From positions 620,001 through 684,000 of the forward strand of contig CAVPZG010000005.1 of assembly GCA_963710205.1 (NCBI GenBank): a stretch of 64,000 bases of DNA, in the 5' to 3' direction. The notes beneath the pieces are model-generated. The model saw only the letters and a list, made by a program, of their open reading frames with translations. It was not told the origin of the DNA and did no database searches. The position numbers and the translations under genes are program-made. The DNA is from Pacificimonas sp963710205. Its GTDB lineage: Bacteria; Pseudomonadota; Alphaproteobacteria; Sphingomonadales; Sphingomonadaceae. Positions 25,998 to 35,639 of this stretch are shown here, one piece after another; position 1 is the stretch's first letter, and each line of letters begins with the position of its first letter.

Positions 25998-27287
25998 TCA
26001 CGTGCTTACCTTGGCGATCGCGTCGTTCGGCGACAGTTCCATCTTCTCGCCTGTCCGCCTGTTCTTCACTTCGACCACGCCTGATTTTACGCCGCGCGGA
26101 CCGACGATCACCTGCCAGGGGAGGCCGATGATATCCATCGTGGCGAATTTGGCACCGCCGCGTTCGTCGCGGTCGTCGTAGAGCGTTTCCGCGCCGGCAT
26201 CAGACAGCGTCTTGTAAAGATCGTCCGACATGGCGTCGCAGTCGGCATCGCCCTGGCGGAGGTTGATGAGACCCACGCGGTAGGGGGCGACCTGTTCCGG
26301 CCAGACGATGCCGTCATCGTCATGGCAGGCCTCGATGATCGCGCCCATCAGGCGCGAAACGCCGACGCCGTAGCTGCCCATCAGCGGATGCACGACGCCG
26401 CCGTCCCTGGTCTGGACGGTGTAGCCCATGGCCTCCGTATATTTCGTCCCGAACGCAAAAATATGGCCGACCTCTATGCCGCGGCGTTTCAGAAGACGCT
26501 CGGGCGGCACGGGGCAGTCCGTCACCTTGGCATGTTCTTCCTCTTCCATCGCATAGGTGTTCGACAGCCTTTCGACCGCGTCCGGGGCGTTGATGTCGAT
26601 ATCCTCAAGCGCGGCGTCATAGAAGATCGCGCTTTCGCCGGTGTCGGCGAGGACGTGAAACTCATGGCTCATGTCGCCGCCGATGGGACCGGAGGGGGCA
26701 CGCGCGGGCACGGCCTTGAGGCCGAGGGCGGCGAAGGTGCGGAGATAGGCGCGGAACTGCGCGTCATAGCTGGCCTTCATGCCCGCCTCGTCAAGGTCGA
26801 AGCTGTAGGCGTCCTTCATCAGGAATTCGCGGCCGCGCATGATGCCGAAACGCGGACGCACCTCGTCGCGGAATTTCCACTGGATGTGATAAAGCGTCTT
26901 CGGCAGGTCACGGTAGGACTTGGTTTCCGCCATGAAGAGTCTGGTGATCATTTCCTCATTGGTCGGCCCATAGAGCATATCGCGGCCCGACCGGTCCTGG
27001 ATGCGTAGCATTTCCGGGCCATAGGCGTCGTAGCGCCCCGATTCGCGCCAGAGGTCTGCGGACTGGATGGTCGGCATCAGCATTTCAGACGCCCCTGCCC
27101 GGTCTTGCTCCCGCCGGACGATGTCGGCGATTTTCTGAAGGACGCGCTGCCCGAGGGGCAACCAGGCATAGATGCCGGCGGCGGTCTGGCGAATAAGGCC
27201 GGCGCGCAGCATGAGCTGGTGGCTGACGATCTCGGCATCGGCGGGAGTCTCGCGCAGCACGGGCACGAAGGTACGGGACATTTTCAT
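25998..27287 (-). CDS. proS: Prolyl-tRNA synthetase, short alphaproteobacterial type
   Basis: Class II aminoacyl-tRNA synthetase of 429 residues. Motif 2-type and catalytic segments include YGPTNEEMITRLF, QIQWKFRDEVRPRFG-like HIQWKFRDEVRPRFG, and GREFLMKDAYSFD; the anticodon-binding domain is C-terminal (DRDERGGAKFATMDIIGLP). It lacks the roughly 180-residue editing insertion found in E. coli ProS, the usual state in alphaproteobacteria, which then rely on a free-standing YbaK/ProX deacylase. Start at 27287 (MKMSRTFVP); an ATG 6 bp further in is possible. Confidence 0.94.
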   Translation of the reverse strand: MKMSRTFVPVLRETPADAEIVSHQLMLRAGLIRQTAAGIYAWLPLGQRVLQKIADIVRREQDRAGASEMLMPTIQSADLWRESGRYDAYGPEMLRIQDRSGRDMLYGPTNEEMITRLFMAETKSYRDLPKTLYHIQWKFRDEVRPRFGIMRGREFLMKDAYSFDLDEAGMKASYDAQFRAYLRTFAALGLKAVPARAPSGPIGGDMSHEFHVLADTGESAIFYDAALEDIDINAPDAVERLSNTYAMEEEEHAKVTDCPVPPERLLKRRGIEVGHIFAFGTKYTEAMGYTVQTRDGGVVHPLMGSYGVGVSRLMGAIIEACHDDDGIVWPEQVAPYRVGLINLRQGDADCDAMSDDLYKTLSDAGAETLYDDRDERGGAKFATMDIIGLPWQVIVGPRGVKSGVVEVKNRRTGEKMELSPNDAIAKVST

Positions 27288-27625
27288 GGGCTGCGCTGAT
27301 AGCATGGCGGCGCACGGGTGCAAGCGGCGTGTCGTGGCGGCAACAGGTTAAGATGAAAATGTGCGGGCAGGCCGGATTCGGCTTGAGCGGCGCGCATCTC
27401 GCTGGCACGAGGCGCTTCAGACAGTTTCTCGTCCCGCCCCTTCGTGCGGAGAAACGGGCTGGCCTGCTCTGGGGGGAGCGGCCGGCCCGTTTTGCGTTTC
27501 AGGCCTGGCTTCCCAGACGAGACGTGGCGCGTCACGGACTTGCGAGCATTTTGGAAGGCTTGCCTCCCTATGTCCTCAGGCCTTCCGTTGTGCGGCGCAC
27601 ACTCTCTAAAAATGCGGCAAAAGAC
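27288..27625. other. 338-bp gene-free spacer between proS and pyrG
   Basis: Short open frames here on both strands are rich in Arg/Pro, show no family similarity and overlap one another, so I call none of them. The spacer has two hairpins: a long one at 27452-27492 (separate entry) and GGAAGGC (27553-27559)/GCCTTCC (27580-27586). A TTAAGAT box at 27348-27354 could be a plus-strand -10 element, which would give a transcript of about 130 nt ending at the first hairpin. This is weak evidence for a small RNA. Confidence 0.4.
27452..27492. terminator. Long GC-rich hairpin, bidirectional terminator candidate
   Basis: AAACGGGCTGGCC pairs with GGCCGGCCCGTTT over 13 bp with a single G-T pair, and the loop can add three more pairs (GCT/AGC). 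The plus-strand side is followed by TTTTGCGTTT and the minus-strand side by GTTTCTCC. It is about 130 bp past the pyrG stop. Confidence 0.5.
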
Positions 27626-29254
27626 TTAGACCAACCGCGACTGTTTCACCGCCGCCGCGATGAAGCTGGCGAATAGCGGGTGCGGGTCAAAGGGTTTGGA
27701 CTTCAGTTCCGGATGAAACTGCACGCCGATGAACCAGGGGTGGTCGGGACGTTCGACCGTTTCGGGGAGCAGGCCGTCAGGGCTGTTCCCGGCGAAAACC
27801 AGGCCGTCCGCTTCCAGCTGTTCGCGATAGGCGTTGTTGACTTCATAGCGGTGGCGATGGCGCTCGCTGATATCCGTTGTACCATAGATTTCGGCAATTC
27901 TGCTGCCCGCGTCCAGCTTCGCCGGATAGGCGCCCAGCCGCATGGTACCGCCAAGGTCACCGCCCGCCTCGCGCTTCTCGATGCCCGCCTCGGTCATCCA
28001 TTCGGTGATCAGGCCCACGACAGGCTGATCGGTTTCGCCGAATTCAGTCGTCGATGCGGTCGCTATTCCTGCGGATCGCACACCCTCTACACAGGCCATT
28101 TGCATACCGAGGCAGATCCCGAAAAACGGCACCTTGCGTTCGCGGGCGAAGCGGATCGCGGCAATCTTGCCTTCCGAGCCGCGACTGCCGAAGCCGCCGG
28201 GGACCAGGATCGCGTCGAGCGGTTCCAGCGCGTCCACATCGGGGGCATCGCCTTCGAACAATTCGCTGTCCAGCCAGCGGATATGCACTTTCACGCGGTT
28301 GGCGAAGCCGCCGTGGACCAGCGCCTCCTGCAGAGACTTATAGGCATCCTGCAGGCCGGTATATTTGCCGACGATGCCGACGGTCACTTCGCCTTCGGGA
28401 TGGGCGATGCGCTCGGCGATGTCCTTCCAGCGCGACAGGTCGGGACTGCTCGGAGCATCGATGCCAAAGGCGCGCAGAACTTCGCGGTCCAGCCCCTCGC
28501 CATGATATTGCAGGGGCACGGTGTAGATGGAGCTGGCGTCGAGGGCGGGAATGACCGCCTCTTTCCGAACATTGCAGAACAGCGCAATCTTGCGGCGCTC
28601 CTCGAGCGGCAATTCATGCTCGCAGCGGCAGACGAGAACATCGGGCTGGATTCCGAGCGAAGTGAGCTCGCGGACGCTGTGCTGGGTCGGCTTCGTCTTC
28701 AGTTCGCCTGCGGCAGCGATATAGGGGACGAGCGTGACGTGTATGAAACAGACATTCTCCTCACCCACACTGTTCCTGAGCTGGCGGATCGCCTCGATAA
28801 ACGGCAGCGATTCGATGTCACCAACCGTGCCGCCGATTTCGCATAATACGAAATCGAGATCGTCGGTCAGGTTCTTAGCGAAATCCTGAATGGCGTCGGT
28901 GACATGCGGAATGACCTGTACCGTCGCGCCAAGGAAATCGCCGCGCCGCTCCTTGGCGATGATGTCGGAATAGACGCGGCCCGATGTGATATTGTCCGAC
29001 TGGCGACCGGGAACGCCGGTGAAGCGTTCGTAATGACCAAGGTCCAGATCCGTTTCCGCGCCGTCATCGGTCACATAGACCTCGCCGTGCTGATAAGGGC
29101 TCATCGTGCCCGGATCGACGTTCAGATAGGGGTCGAACTTGCGGATGCGAACCTTGTAACCGCGCGCCTGCAACAGGGCCGCGAGGGACGCGCCCATGAG
29201 ACCTTTGCCAAGCGAGGAAACCACGCCGCCGGTGATGAAAATGAACCGCGCCAT
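27626..29254 (-). CDS. pyrG: CTP synthase
   Basis: 542 residues. The N-terminal amidoligase domain begins RFIFITGGVVSSLGKGLM (P-loop) and carries CEIGGTVGDIESLPF; the C-terminal class I glutaminase has the nucleophile in FGICLGMQMACVE and the His/Glu pair in FIGVQFHPELKSKP. It aminates UTP to CTP. 63 bp after secG; usually followed by kdsA/eno, but here by a spacer and proS. Confidence 0.96.
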   Translation of the reverse strand: MARFIFITGGVVSSLGKGLMGASLAALLQARGYKVRIRKFDPYLNVDPGTMSPYQHGEVYVTDDGAETDLDLGHYERFTGVPGRQSDNITSGRVYSDIIAKERRGDFLGATVQVIPHVTDAIQDFAKNLTDDLDFVLCEIGGTVGDIESLPFIEAIRQLRNSVGEENVCFIHVTLVPYIAAAGELKTKPTQHSVRELTSLGIQPDVLVCRCEHELPLEERRKIALFCNVRKEAVIPALDASSIYTVPLQYHGEGLDREVLRAFGIDAPSSPDLSRWKDIAERIAHPEGEVTVGIVGKYTGLQDAYKSLQEALVHGGFANRVKVHIRWLDSELFEGDAPDVDALEPLDAILVPGGFGSRGSEGKIAAIRFARERKVPFFGICLGMQMACVEGVRSAGIATASTTEFGETDQPVVGLITEWMTEAGIEKREAGGDLGGTMRLGAYPAKLDAGSRIAEIYGTTDISERHRHRYEVNNAYREQLEADGLVFAGNSPDGLLPETVERPDHPWFIGVQFHPELKSKPFDPHPLFASFIAAAVKQSRLV

Positions 29255-29317
29255 GGGAGGATGGCTATAACGCGAAGTCGGCGGGATTCGCCAGTGCCGA
29301 TTTATACCAAGGGAGAT

Positions 29318-29764
29318 TTATTCAGCGAGCGGTACGTCCTCGTCAGTCGCCGGCGCGTCCGTGCCCGGTATGGCGAACGGGACATTGCCAATCTCTTCGA
29401 TCGGACCCTGTTCGAGTGGAGTCGTCAGGCCCTGATCGCCAGGATCGCCGCCCTGAACCTCATCGGCAAGGCTGGGCGCTGCCGCTGTGGGATCGCTGGC
29501 AAGGCTGGTGTCGATGGCGGACACATCGCGGCCCTGCGCGGCAAGAATGGCGAGCGCCAGGCTCGTGCCGATGAAGATCGCAGCCAGCCAGCCCGTTGCC
29601 TTTGTCAGGAGATTGCCCGCGCCCCGCGCCGACATGAGACCGCCCGGACCGCCGCCGATGCCAAGCGCACCACCCTCCGACTTCTGCATCAGAATGACGG
29701 AAACGAGCGCCACGGCCAGAAGCGAGTGGACGACAAGGACGAAGGTGTGGACGGCTGATGACAT
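29318..29764 (-). CDS. secG: Protein translocase subunit SecG
   Basis: 148 residues from the ATG at 29764 (an in-frame ATG at 29776 would add MPAT). Two membrane segments, about residues 4-24 and 55-76, flank the conserved SVILMQKSEGGALGIGGGPG loop. The C-terminal half is an acidic, Pro/Asp-rich tail of about 70 residues, as is common in alphaproteobacterial SecG and probably disordered. It assists SecYEG. Between tpiA and pyrG, its usual place. Confidence 0.9.
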   Translation of the reverse strand: MSSAVHTFVLVVHSLLAVALVSVILMQKSEGGALGIGGGPGGLMSARGAGNLLTKATGWLAAIFIGTSLALAILAAQGRDVSAIDTSLASDPTAAAPSLADEVQGGDPGDQGLTTPLEQGPIEEIGNVPFAIPGTDAPATDEDVPLAE

Positions 29765-29822
29765 GGTGGCGGGCATATAGTGTCATGGTGCAGGCGCGCA
29801 AGACGCGCGTTGTATCTCGCCC

Positions 29823-30569
29823 CTATGCCGCCGCGGCGATGATCGGGCCGAAATCCTCTGCCTTCAGGCTTGCACCGCCAACCAGTCCACCGCCAACATT
29901 GCCGACCGAAAGAAGTTCGGCGGCGTTCGCGGCCTTCATGGAACCACCATAAAGTATGAGCACATTCCGACCTTTGCTGCCAAAGCGCGTTTCGAGCGCC
30001 GTGCGAACATGGTCATGCATGGCGGCGACATCATCCGTCGTCGGCGTTCGGCCCGTGCCGATGGCCCAGACAGGTTCATAGGCAATGGTCAGCTTTCCGA
30101 TGTCGCAGTCCGGGATGGATCCCGACAGCTGCCGCCCCACGACCGCTTCCGCCTGCCCCGCGTCACGCTCCGCTTCCGTTTCACCGACACAGACGATGAC
30201 GTCGAGGCCAGCTGCCAGTGCGGCCTCCGCCTTTGCGCGCACGGCGTCGTCGCTTTCGCCCTGGTCCGTGCGCCGCTCGCTATGCCCGACGATCGTGAAG
30301 CGCGCGCCCGCGTCCTTCAGCATCACTGCTGACACGCAGCCGGTATGCGCGCCCTGCTCCGCGTCGTGGCAGTCCTGCCCGCCGATTTCCAGGCGTGATC
30401 CGGCGGCAAGCTGCGCTGCGGCGAAGACCATGGTATGCGGCACGGCAATGGCGGTGCGCACATGTGCTGGCGCATTGTCCGCCATGACGGCATATTTTCC
30501 CAGCCGGTCCACCGTGCTGACCAGCCCGTGCATCTTCCAGTTGCCCGCAATGAGTTTCGCATCTGTCAT
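29823..30569 (-). CDS. tpiA: Triosephosphate isomerase
   Basis: 248-residue TIM barrel. Starts KLIAGNWKMHG (substrate Asn/Lys), catalytic His in VGHSERR, and the Glu-containing AYEPVWAIGTG, the family signature. Interconverts DHAP and G3P. 58 bp upstream of secG and divergent from ppiD. Confidence 0.96.
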   Translation of the reverse strand: MTDAKLIAGNWKMHGLVSTVDRLGKYAVMADNAPAHVRTAIAVPHTMVFAAAQLAAGSRLEIGGQDCHDAEQGAHTGCVSAVMLKDAGARFTIVGHSERRTDQGESDDAVRAKAEAALAAGLDVIVCVGETEAERDAGQAEAVVGRQLSGSIPDCDIGKLTIAYEPVWAIGTGRTPTTDDVAAMHDHVRTALETRFGSKGRNVLILYGGSMKAANAAELLSVGNVGGGLVGGASLKAEDFGPIIAAAA

Positions 30570-30589
30570 GGCCGCATATGTCCTTCACC

Positions 30590-30617
30590 TTGCCCGTAAT
30601 CCTGCGCGCTCTATAAG
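30590..30617 (+). promoter_or_regulatory. Candidate promoter for the ppiD-trp-moa transcript
   Basis: TTGCCC and TATAAG with a 16-bp spacer, about 42 bp upstream of the ppiD ATG, in the 90-bp gap between divergent tpiA and ppiD. No trp leader peptide or tandem-hairpin attenuator is seen in this gap. Confidence 0.35.
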
Positions 30618-30659
30618 CGCGGGTCTGTTTCCGCCACAACCAAACCGGAATGTGCCCGC

Positions 30660-32588
30660 ATGATCTCCTTTTTTCGCCGCGCGCTCAAATCGCCCATCGT
30701 TATCGGGCTGTTCGCGCTCGTCATCGTCGCTTTCATCGTTACCGGAGTCGGTGATCCGCTGGGCGGCGGTGTCGCGTCCGACACGCTTGCCAAGGTCGGC
30801 GATACCGAGATCAGCGACCGGCAGGTAACGACACAGTTCGATCGGACCCTGAGCCTGGTTCGGCAGGAGCAGCCCGACATGACGACGGAGCAGGCGGTCG
30901 ATGAGGGTCTGGTCGGTATCACGCTCGACAGGCTGATTGGCGCGACGGCGCTGGCGGAGTTCGCCGATGCGCTGGGCCTTGGGACATCGAAGCGTCTGAT
31001 CGACGCCGAAATCGCCGGCGTCGCGGCCTTTGCCGGGCCCGGTGGCGGTTTTGACGAACAGACGTACCGCCAGTTCCTGCAGCGGGAGAACATCGCCGAG
31101 CAGAGCCTGCGCGCGGATATCGAGGGCGACGTGAAACGCCGTCAGCTGCTGTCGCTCGTCACCAACATTTCGGGAACGCCCGACGGCATCGCGGAGCCGC
31201 TGGCACTGGTGCAGCTGGAACAGCGCACCCTGCAGCTGGGTGCGGTCCCCTTTCAGGAAATGACGGACCTGCCTGCCGCAACGGATGCGGATGTCGAGGC
31301 CTATTACAGGACAAATATCGCGCGCTTCACCATTCCCGAACGGCGCAAGTTCCGCTTCGCCGTGATCGACCGTAACAAACTGGCGGAAGATGTGACCGTC
31401 AGCGAAAAGGATATCGCCGCAGCCTACAGGGAAAGCGCGGACCTTTACGGTGCAACCGAAAGCCGGAAGCTGCGGCAGGTTGTCGTGCAGAATCAGGCGC
31501 AGGCGGTCGAAATCACCAAGCGCGTGAAGGCTGGCGAGCCGCTGGCAGCGGTCGCGGCGGATATGCTCGACTATACCGCGTCCGATCTCGACCTTGGCAC
31601 GCAGACGAAAAACGAACTTGCCGGGGCCATCAATGCCGACGTGGCGGAAGCCGTGTTCGCGGCGCGGTCGAAGGGGATTGTCGGTCCGATCGAGTCCGAT
31701 TTCGGCTGGCATGTGATCGCCGTGGATGAGGTCATCAGTGGCACCGCCACACCTCTGGAGCAGGTGCGCGGCGAGATCGAGCAACGGCTGAAGGCAGACC
31801 GGGTGGAGGGAAAACTCGCCGATCTGGTCGGGGAAGCGCAGGACGGATTTGCCGACGGCGCATCCCTGACGGAAGTCGCCGAGAAACTGTCGCTCGACAT
31901 CGTCGACGCGCCGCCGCTGACCCAGGCCGGCCTGACACCGGACAATCCGGACTTCCGACTCGATCCGGCATTGCAGCAGCTGGTGACGACCGTTTTCGAA
32001 TATGATCCTGACGAGGAGCCGGTGGCGGAGGAAATCAACGAAGCGCTTTACGCACTGGTCGATGTCGAGGAGATCGTGCCGCCGACACCACTGCCGCTGG
32101 CGGACATCCGTCCGCAGGTGGAGGGCCAGATGAATGTGGAGCGCCAGGTCGAGGCGGCCAAGGCGGTGGCGGACGAGATCGCGAAGGCTGTCCGCGGCGG
32201 TGCGGACATGAGCGCCGAACTGCGGAAGCGCGGTATGCCCGCAGCGCAGGAGGCAACCCTTCGCCGGATCGAACTGAGCGCGCAGCAGCAGATCCCGGCG
32301 GCCATCACGCTTGGCTTCGTTCAGAAGAAGGGCGAGACCCGCGTCGTCGCGGACCCGCAGTCAGGCGCAGCGCTCATCGTGAGGACCGCCGATATCGTTC
32401 CCGGCAAGATCGCGGACGCGCCGCAGCTGGTTGCCACCATCAAGTCCCAGCTGCGCGAGGCCACGGCGACGGAAATGCAGCAGGCCTTTGTGGCGGCGAT
32501 CAGCAATCATGTGGGCGTTGAGAAATACCCGAATGCCATCAACGCCGTCGAGGCGCGCTACAAGGGCGCCGCGCTGACCGGCGAATGA
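30660..32588 (+). CDS. ppiD: PpiD/SurA-type membrane-anchored peptidyl-prolyl isomerase
   Basis: 642 residues. One N-terminal membrane anchor (VIGLFALVIVAFIVTGVGD, about 13-31) precedes a SurA_N-type chaperone region (to about 180), a parvulin-like domain (about 235-375, with GPIESDFGWHVIAVDEV at its end) and a long helical C-terminal part. The family acts at the periplasmic exit of SecYEG. Its stop overlaps the trpE start as ATGA, so a folding factor heads the trp transcript. The gene name follows the architecture; alphaproteobacterial members are often labelled only SurA N-terminal domain protein. Confidence 0.87.
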   Translation: MISFFRRALKSPIVIGLFALVIVAFIVTGVGDPLGGGVASDTLAKVGDTEISDRQVTTQFDRTLSLVRQEQPDMTTEQAVDEGLVGITLDRLIGATALAEFADALGLGTSKRLIDAEIAGVAAFAGPGGGFDEQTYRQFLQRENIAEQSLRADIEGDVKRRQLLSLVTNISGTPDGIAEPLALVQLEQRTLQLGAVPFQEMTDLPAATDADVEAYYRTNIARFTIPERRKFRFAVIDRNKLAEDVTVSEKDIAAAYRESADLYGATESRKLRQVVVQNQAQAVEITKRVKAGEPLAAVAADMLDYTASDLDLGTQTKNELAGAINADVAEAVFAARSKGIVGPIESDFGWHVIAVDEVISGTATPLEQVRGEIEQRLKADRVEGKLADLVGEAQDGFADGASLTEVAEKLSLDIVDAPPLTQAGLTPDNPDFRLDPALQQLVTTVFEYDPDEEPVAEEINEALYALVDVEEIVPPTPLPLADIRPQVEGQMNVERQVEAAKAVADEIAKAVRGGADMSAELRKRGMPAAQEATLRRIELSAQQQIPAAITLGFVQKKGETRVVADPQSGAALIVRTADIVPGKIADAPQLVATIKSQLREATATEMQQAFVAAISNHVGVEKYPNAINAVEARYKGAALTGE

Positions 32589-34090
32589 TCCAGCCTGCCG
32601 CCGGGGACTTTCGTGCGGCCTATGACCGGGGCGAGGCACAACTCGTCTGGACGGAAACGGTCGCGGATACCGATACGCCCGTCAGCGCGATGCTGAAACT
32701 GGCGCGGGAAAAATCAGGCGCGTTCCTGCTGGAATCCGTTGAGGGTGGAACGGTGCGCGGGCGCTATACGATGCTGGGCTTTGACCCTGACCTCGCGTTT
32801 CGCGCGGAGGGACGGACGTGCTGGATCAACCGGAACTTCGCGCAGGATCCCGCCGCTTTCGCGCACACGGACGACGAGCCGCTTGCCATGCTCCGCAGCC
32901 TGGTCGCGGACAGCCGGATGGCCGTCCCAGATGCGCTGCCGCCTGCCTTTTCGACGCTGGTGGGGTATCTGGGCTATGAAAGCATAGGTCTGGTCGAGCC
33001 GGTGCCGCCCGCGTCCGGTCCGGGCCTTGGCCTGCCAGACATGATGTTTGTGCGCCCTGCCCTGCTGCTCGTGTTCGACCGGCTGAGTGACGCGCTGTTC
33101 ATTGCCGCCCCGGTCTATCCCTCCGACCTGACGGCCGATGCCGCCCATGCGCTTGCCACTGACAGGATCGAAACCGCGCGTGCAAAACTTGCGGGGCCGC
33201 TGAAGGAGCCCGGCAGCGACAAGGACCTGCCGACCGGCGACCTGACAGCGCGTGTCGCGCCCGAACGCTATGCGGACATGGTCGCCAGCGCGAAGGACTA
33301 TATTCTCGCGGGCGACATTTTTCAGGTCGTTCTGGCGCAGCGGTTCAGCATGGATTTTCCGCTGCCGCCACTGGCGCTGTACCGCGCGCTGCGGCGGATC
33401 AACCCTTCGCCGTTTCTCTATATGCTCGATATGCCGGACTTCGCGCTGGTGGGCTCAAGCCCCGAAATTCTGGTGCGGGTCCGGGCCGGTGAAGTCACGG
33501 TCCGGCCCATTGCCGGAACCCGCCCAAGGGGCGCGGATGCCGCCGCCGACGAAGCCAACCGCCTCAGCCTGCTGGCGGATCCAAAGGAGCGCGCGGAGCA
33601 TCTGATGCTTCTCGATCTGGGCCGCAACGATGTCGGGCGGGTCGCCGCCCGCGACAGTGTCAAAGTCACTGAGCGCGAGACGGTCGAATTTTACAGTCAT
33701 GTCATGCATATCGTGTCCAATGTCCGCGGCGACCTCTCACCCGCCCATGACGCCATCGACGCGCTGATGGCGGGCTTTCCGGCCGGGACCGTGTCGGGTG
33801 CGCCAAAGGTCCGCGCCATGCAGGTCATCGCCGAACTGGAGCCGGAACGGCGCGGGGCCTATGCGGGCGGCGTCGGTTATTTCAGCCCGGCAGGGGATAT
33901 GGACAGCTGCATTGTCCTGCGCACCGCCGTTCTGAAGGACGGGCAGATGCACGTTCAGGCGGGTGCGGGCATCGTCGCGGATTCGGACCCCGCCTATGAA
34001 CAGCGCGAATGTGAAGCGAAGGCGGGCGCGCTGGTTGCTGCCGCGCGGGAAGCCCTGCGGCGCGCGGGCGAAGCGGGGTACGGGCAGTGA
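32585..34090 (+). CDS. trpE: Anthranilate synthase component I
   Basis: 501 residues. The feedback element FLLESVEG (about 48-55) where tryptophan binds is intact, so allosteric inhibition is expected. The chorismate-binding C-terminal part has SSPEILVR, PIAGTRPRG, LLDLGRNDVGR and GAPKVRAM. With TrpG it makes anthranilate from chorismate and glutamine. Starts within the ppiD stop; trpG starts within its own stop (GTGA). Confidence 0.95.
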   Translation: MIQPAAGDFRAAYDRGEAQLVWTETVADTDTPVSAMLKLAREKSGAFLLESVEGGTVRGRYTMLGFDPDLAFRAEGRTCWINRNFAQDPAAFAHTDDEPLAMLRSLVADSRMAVPDALPPAFSTLVGYLGYESIGLVEPVPPASGPGLGLPDMMFVRPALLLVFDRLSDALFIAAPVYPSDLTADAAHALATDRIETARAKLAGPLKEPGSDKDLPTGDLTARVAPERYADMVASAKDYILAGDIFQVVLAQRFSMDFPLPPLALYRALRRINPSPFLYMLDMPDFALVGSSPEILVRVRAGEVTVRPIAGTRPRGADAAADEANRLSLLADPKERAEHLMLLDLGRNDVGRVAARDSVKVTERETVEFYSHVMHIVSNVRGDLSPAHDAIDALMAGFPAGTVSGAPKVRAMQVIAELEPERRGAYAGGVGYFSPAGDMDSCIVLRTAVLKDGQMHVQAGAGIVADSDPAYEQRECEAKAGALVAAAREALRRAGEAGYGQ

Positions 34091-34662
34091 TCCTCGTCAT
34101 CGATAATTACGACAGCTTCACCTATAATCTGGTGCATTATCTGCAGGAGCTGGGCGCGGACACCGAAGTTGTGCGCAACGATGCCTTGACGGCGGAGGCC
34201 GCGGTCGCGCGCAAACCGGCCGCCGTCCTGATCTCGCCCGGTCCCTGCACCCCGAACGAGGCGGGAATTTCGCTCGCGCTGATACCGCTGCTGGCAGAGG
34301 CGCGCATTCCGCTGCTTGGCGTCTGTCTGGGTCATCAGGCGTTGGCGCAGCATTTTGGCGGCAAGGTCGTTCGCGCGCCGAAGGTCATGCATGGCAAGAC
34401 CTCGCCCGTCACGCATGACGGGACCGGCATCTTCGCGGATGTTCCGTCGCCCTTCACGGCCACCCGCTACCACTCGCTGATCGTCGAGACGGCCCCGGTC
34501 CCGCTGATCGCAAACGCGCATAGCGATGACGGCATCATTCAGGGGCTTCGCCACCCCGATCTGCCTATGCACGGTGTGCAATTTCATCCGGAAAGCATCG
34601 CCACAGAGAACGGCCATGACCTTCTCAGAACCTTCCTGACGATCGCGGGCCTTTCCGGATGA
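34087..34662 (+). CDS. trpG: Anthranilate synthase component II (glutamine amidotransferase)
   Basis: 191-residue class I glutaminase: nucleophile Cys80 in GVCLGHQ, His167 and Glu169 in GVQFHPES, and the oxyanion segment SPGPCTPNEAG. Starts with GTG in a GTGA overlap with trpE. The length shows a stand-alone TrpG, not a fusion. It could also serve 4-amino-4-deoxychorismate synthesis (PabA role), as often found where only one such gene exists. Confidence 0.94.
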   Translation: MILVIDNYDSFTYNLVHYLQELGADTEVVRNDALTAEAAVARKPAAVLISPGPCTPNEAGISLALIPLLAEARIPLLGVCLGHQALAQHFGGKVVRAPKVMHGKTSPVTHDGTGIFADVPSPFTATRYHSLIVETAPVPLIANAHSDDGIIQGLRHPDLPMHGVQFHPESIATENGHDLLRTFLTIAGLSG

Positions 34663-35639
34663 AGTTGCCGGATCCTTATCAGCCGCTCGATGACCCCGAT
34701 GCGGTCTTCACAGCCATCCTGTCCGGCGGCGTCGAGGATGCCGACATCGGGCGGTTCCTGATCGGATTGGCCGACCGGGGTGAAAGCACGGAGGAAATCG
34801 CCGCCGCCGCCACCGTTTTGCGGCGCAACATGGTCGCAATCGACGCGCCGGACGGGGCCATCGACGTCTGCGGCACGGGCGGTGACGGGATGCATACGCG
34901 CAATATTTCAACGGCTGTGGCAATTCTGGTGGCCGCGTGCGGCGTGCCGGTGGCGAAGCACGGCAACCGCGCGGCATCGTCGCAATCCGGAGCGGCTGAC
35001 GTGCTGTCCTGTCTAGGCCTCGATCTGGACCTGGAGCCTGCGCGCATCGAAGCCTCCATCGCCGAGGTCGGCATCGGCTTTCTGTTTGCTGCGCGGCATC
35101 ATCCCGTCATGGCGCGGGTGGCCCCCGTCAGAAAGGCATTGGGAAGGCGGACGATCTTCAATCTGCTCGGGCCGCTCTCCAATCCCGCCGGGGTGAAGAG
35201 GCAATTGGTCGGCGTTTTCTCATGCGACTGGACACTGCCCCTCGCGCGGGCCCTCGCCGCGCTCGGCGCGGACCGTGCCATGGTGGTTCATGGCGGCGAT
35301 GGCCTCGATGAACTGACAGTGACGACGTCAACTATGGTTGCGGAACTGCGGGACGGCGATGTCGGCCAGACGCGCATCGACCCTGAGACGGCTGGACTTG
35401 GCATGCATCCCATGTCGGCACTGAGGGGCGGCAGCCCCCGGGAAAATGCCGACGCGCTCATCCGCTTGCTGGAAGGCGAGCGCGGCGGCTATCGCGACAT
35501 TACCGTGCTGAATGCTGCCGCCGCGCTTTGTGTTGCGGGAAAAACGAACGATCTGGCTGCTGGTGCATTGATGGCACAGGCGGCGCTCGATGATGGCGCT
35601 GCCCATGACAAGCTGAACGAATGGAGAGCATTCCGGTGA
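34659..35639 (+). CDS. trpD: Anthranilate phosphoribosyltransferase
   Basis: 326 residues. PRPP-binding GTGGDG at 72-77 followed by MHTRNISTA, KHGNRAASSQSGAAD, and NLLGPLSNP, all family signatures. ATGA overlap with trpG and GTGA overlap with trpC. Confidence 0.95.
   Translation: MKLPDPYQPLDDPDAVFTAILSGGVEDADIGRFLIGLADRGESTEEIAAAATVLRRNMVAIDAPDGAIDVCGTGGDGMHTRNISTAVAILVAACGVPVAKHGNRAASSQSGAADVLSCLGLDLDLEPARIEASIAEVGIGFLFAARHHPVMARVAPVRKALGRRTIFNLLGPLSNPAGVKRQLVGVFSCDWTLPLARALAALGADRAMVVHGGDGLDELTVTTSTMVAELRDGDVGQTRIDPETAGLGMHPMSALRGGSPRENADALIRLLEGERGGYRDITVLNAAAALCVAGKTNDLAAGALMAQAALDDGAAHDKLNEWRAFR

Noticed and set aside
24584..26131. 515-codon plus-strand frame opposite lolC/lolD
   Set aside because: Mirror of the real genes; Arg/Asp/His-rich and without a ribosome-binding site or motif.
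27329..27676. 115-codon plus-strand frame in the proS-pyrG spacer
   Set aside because: Runs into the 3' end of pyrG, spans the terminator-like hairpin and has no recognisable sequence; not enough to call a gene.
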